DNA of 41,501 bases from Candidatus Bathyarchaeota archaeon (GTDB lineage: Archaea > Thermoproteota > Bathyarchaeia > TCS64), in contig JAFGHP010000033.1 of NCBI GenBank assembly GCA_016930055.1, forward strand, positions 1 to 41,501, in the 5' to 3' direction. Within the stretch, counting starts at the first letter, position 1. Every line of letters starts with the position of its first letter. The position numbers and the translations under genes were made by a program. This document shows, piece after piece, positions 41,320 through 41,501 of this stretch. Below the pieces are notes generated by a model. It searched no databases, was not told the DNA's origin, and saw nothing but the letters and a program-made list of their open reading frames with translations.

Positions 41320-41501
41320 TTTTTCTTAGTCAAACAATAATTATTAAGGAAATCATAATAATTTTGTATTTTATAAAACATACTTTTTTAATAAATTTCA
41401 GAAATTACGATCTCAGAAAATTTACTATTAGAATATAAAGATATAATATTGTTAGAATGTTTATGTTAATCCATTATTATTAAAGATTATAGAATAGTAT
41501 A

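Overview
The window is an AT-rich archaeal chromosome segment of about 41.5 kb. The archaeal assignment rests on gene content: exosome subunits Rrp4/Rrp41/Rrp42, SBDS, proteasome alpha, ribosomal protein L37Ae and KEOPS Pcc1 in one operon; LysW carrier-protein lysine biosynthesis; an ADP-forming acyl-CoA synthetase subunit; an archaeal TGS-domain GTPase; and TATA-box core promoters. Many genes start with TTG or GTG behind a GGAGGTGA-like ribosome binding site. Low GC, small winged-helix regulators with membrane helices, and orphan secreted proteins would fit an uncultured lineage (an Asgard-type archaeon is a guess). The sequence alone does not settle the lineage.

Layout. 1-2.4 kb: the end of a surface protein, tRNA-Ser(GCT), rpiA and a membrane coiled-coil protein. 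2.5-5.8 kb (plus strand): a PurM/HypE-like protein, then thiC and a thiT-like transporter, each behind its own TPP (THI-box) riboswitch. 5.8-10 kb (minus): the RNA-exosome/proteasome operon psmA-SBDS-rrp4-rrp41-rrp42-rpl37ae-pcc1. 10.3-12.6 kb: a YeiH-type membrane protein, tRNA-Asp(GTC), a stand-alone Lrp ligand-binding domain and a winged-helix regulator. 12.7-16 kb (minus): leuA-leuC-leuD. 16.1-19.4 kb: a decayed AF1577-family radical SAM/SPASM gene, two flavoproteins, a winged-helix membrane protein, a HExxH protease-like protein and a NifU-like protein. 19.7-26.2 kb (plus): an orphan surface protein, then thrB-thrC-aspartokinase-asd-hom, the full route from aspartate to threonine. 26.4-37.2 kb: an acyl-CoA synthetase beta subunit, then on the minus strand the complete alpha-aminoadipate/LysW lysine pathway (homocitrate synthase, homoaconitase large and small subunits, homoisocitrate dehydrogenase; then lysW-X-Y-Z-J-K and an Lrp/AsnC regulator). 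37.3-41.5 kb: a VOC protein, a TGS GTPase, tRNA-Val(GAC) and a large M28-type aminopeptidase-like protein.

The window is mainly an amino-acid biosynthesis region (Leu, Thr, Lys and perhaps Arg) plus thiamine supply, beside an RNA-processing operon. The most interesting signals are: (i) two lysine-pathway promoter regions about 4.1 kb apart whose five CG-containing elements keep identical spacing, which suggests a phased operator array for a shared regulator; (ii) paired TPP riboswitches in an archaeon, one of them overlapping the ribosome binding site of a gene with no normal start codon; (iii) a LysX with a roughly 75-residue insertion beside its catalytic metal site; (iv) a radical SAM gene with an internal deletion; and (v) a TGS GTPase with altered G1 and G3 motifs.
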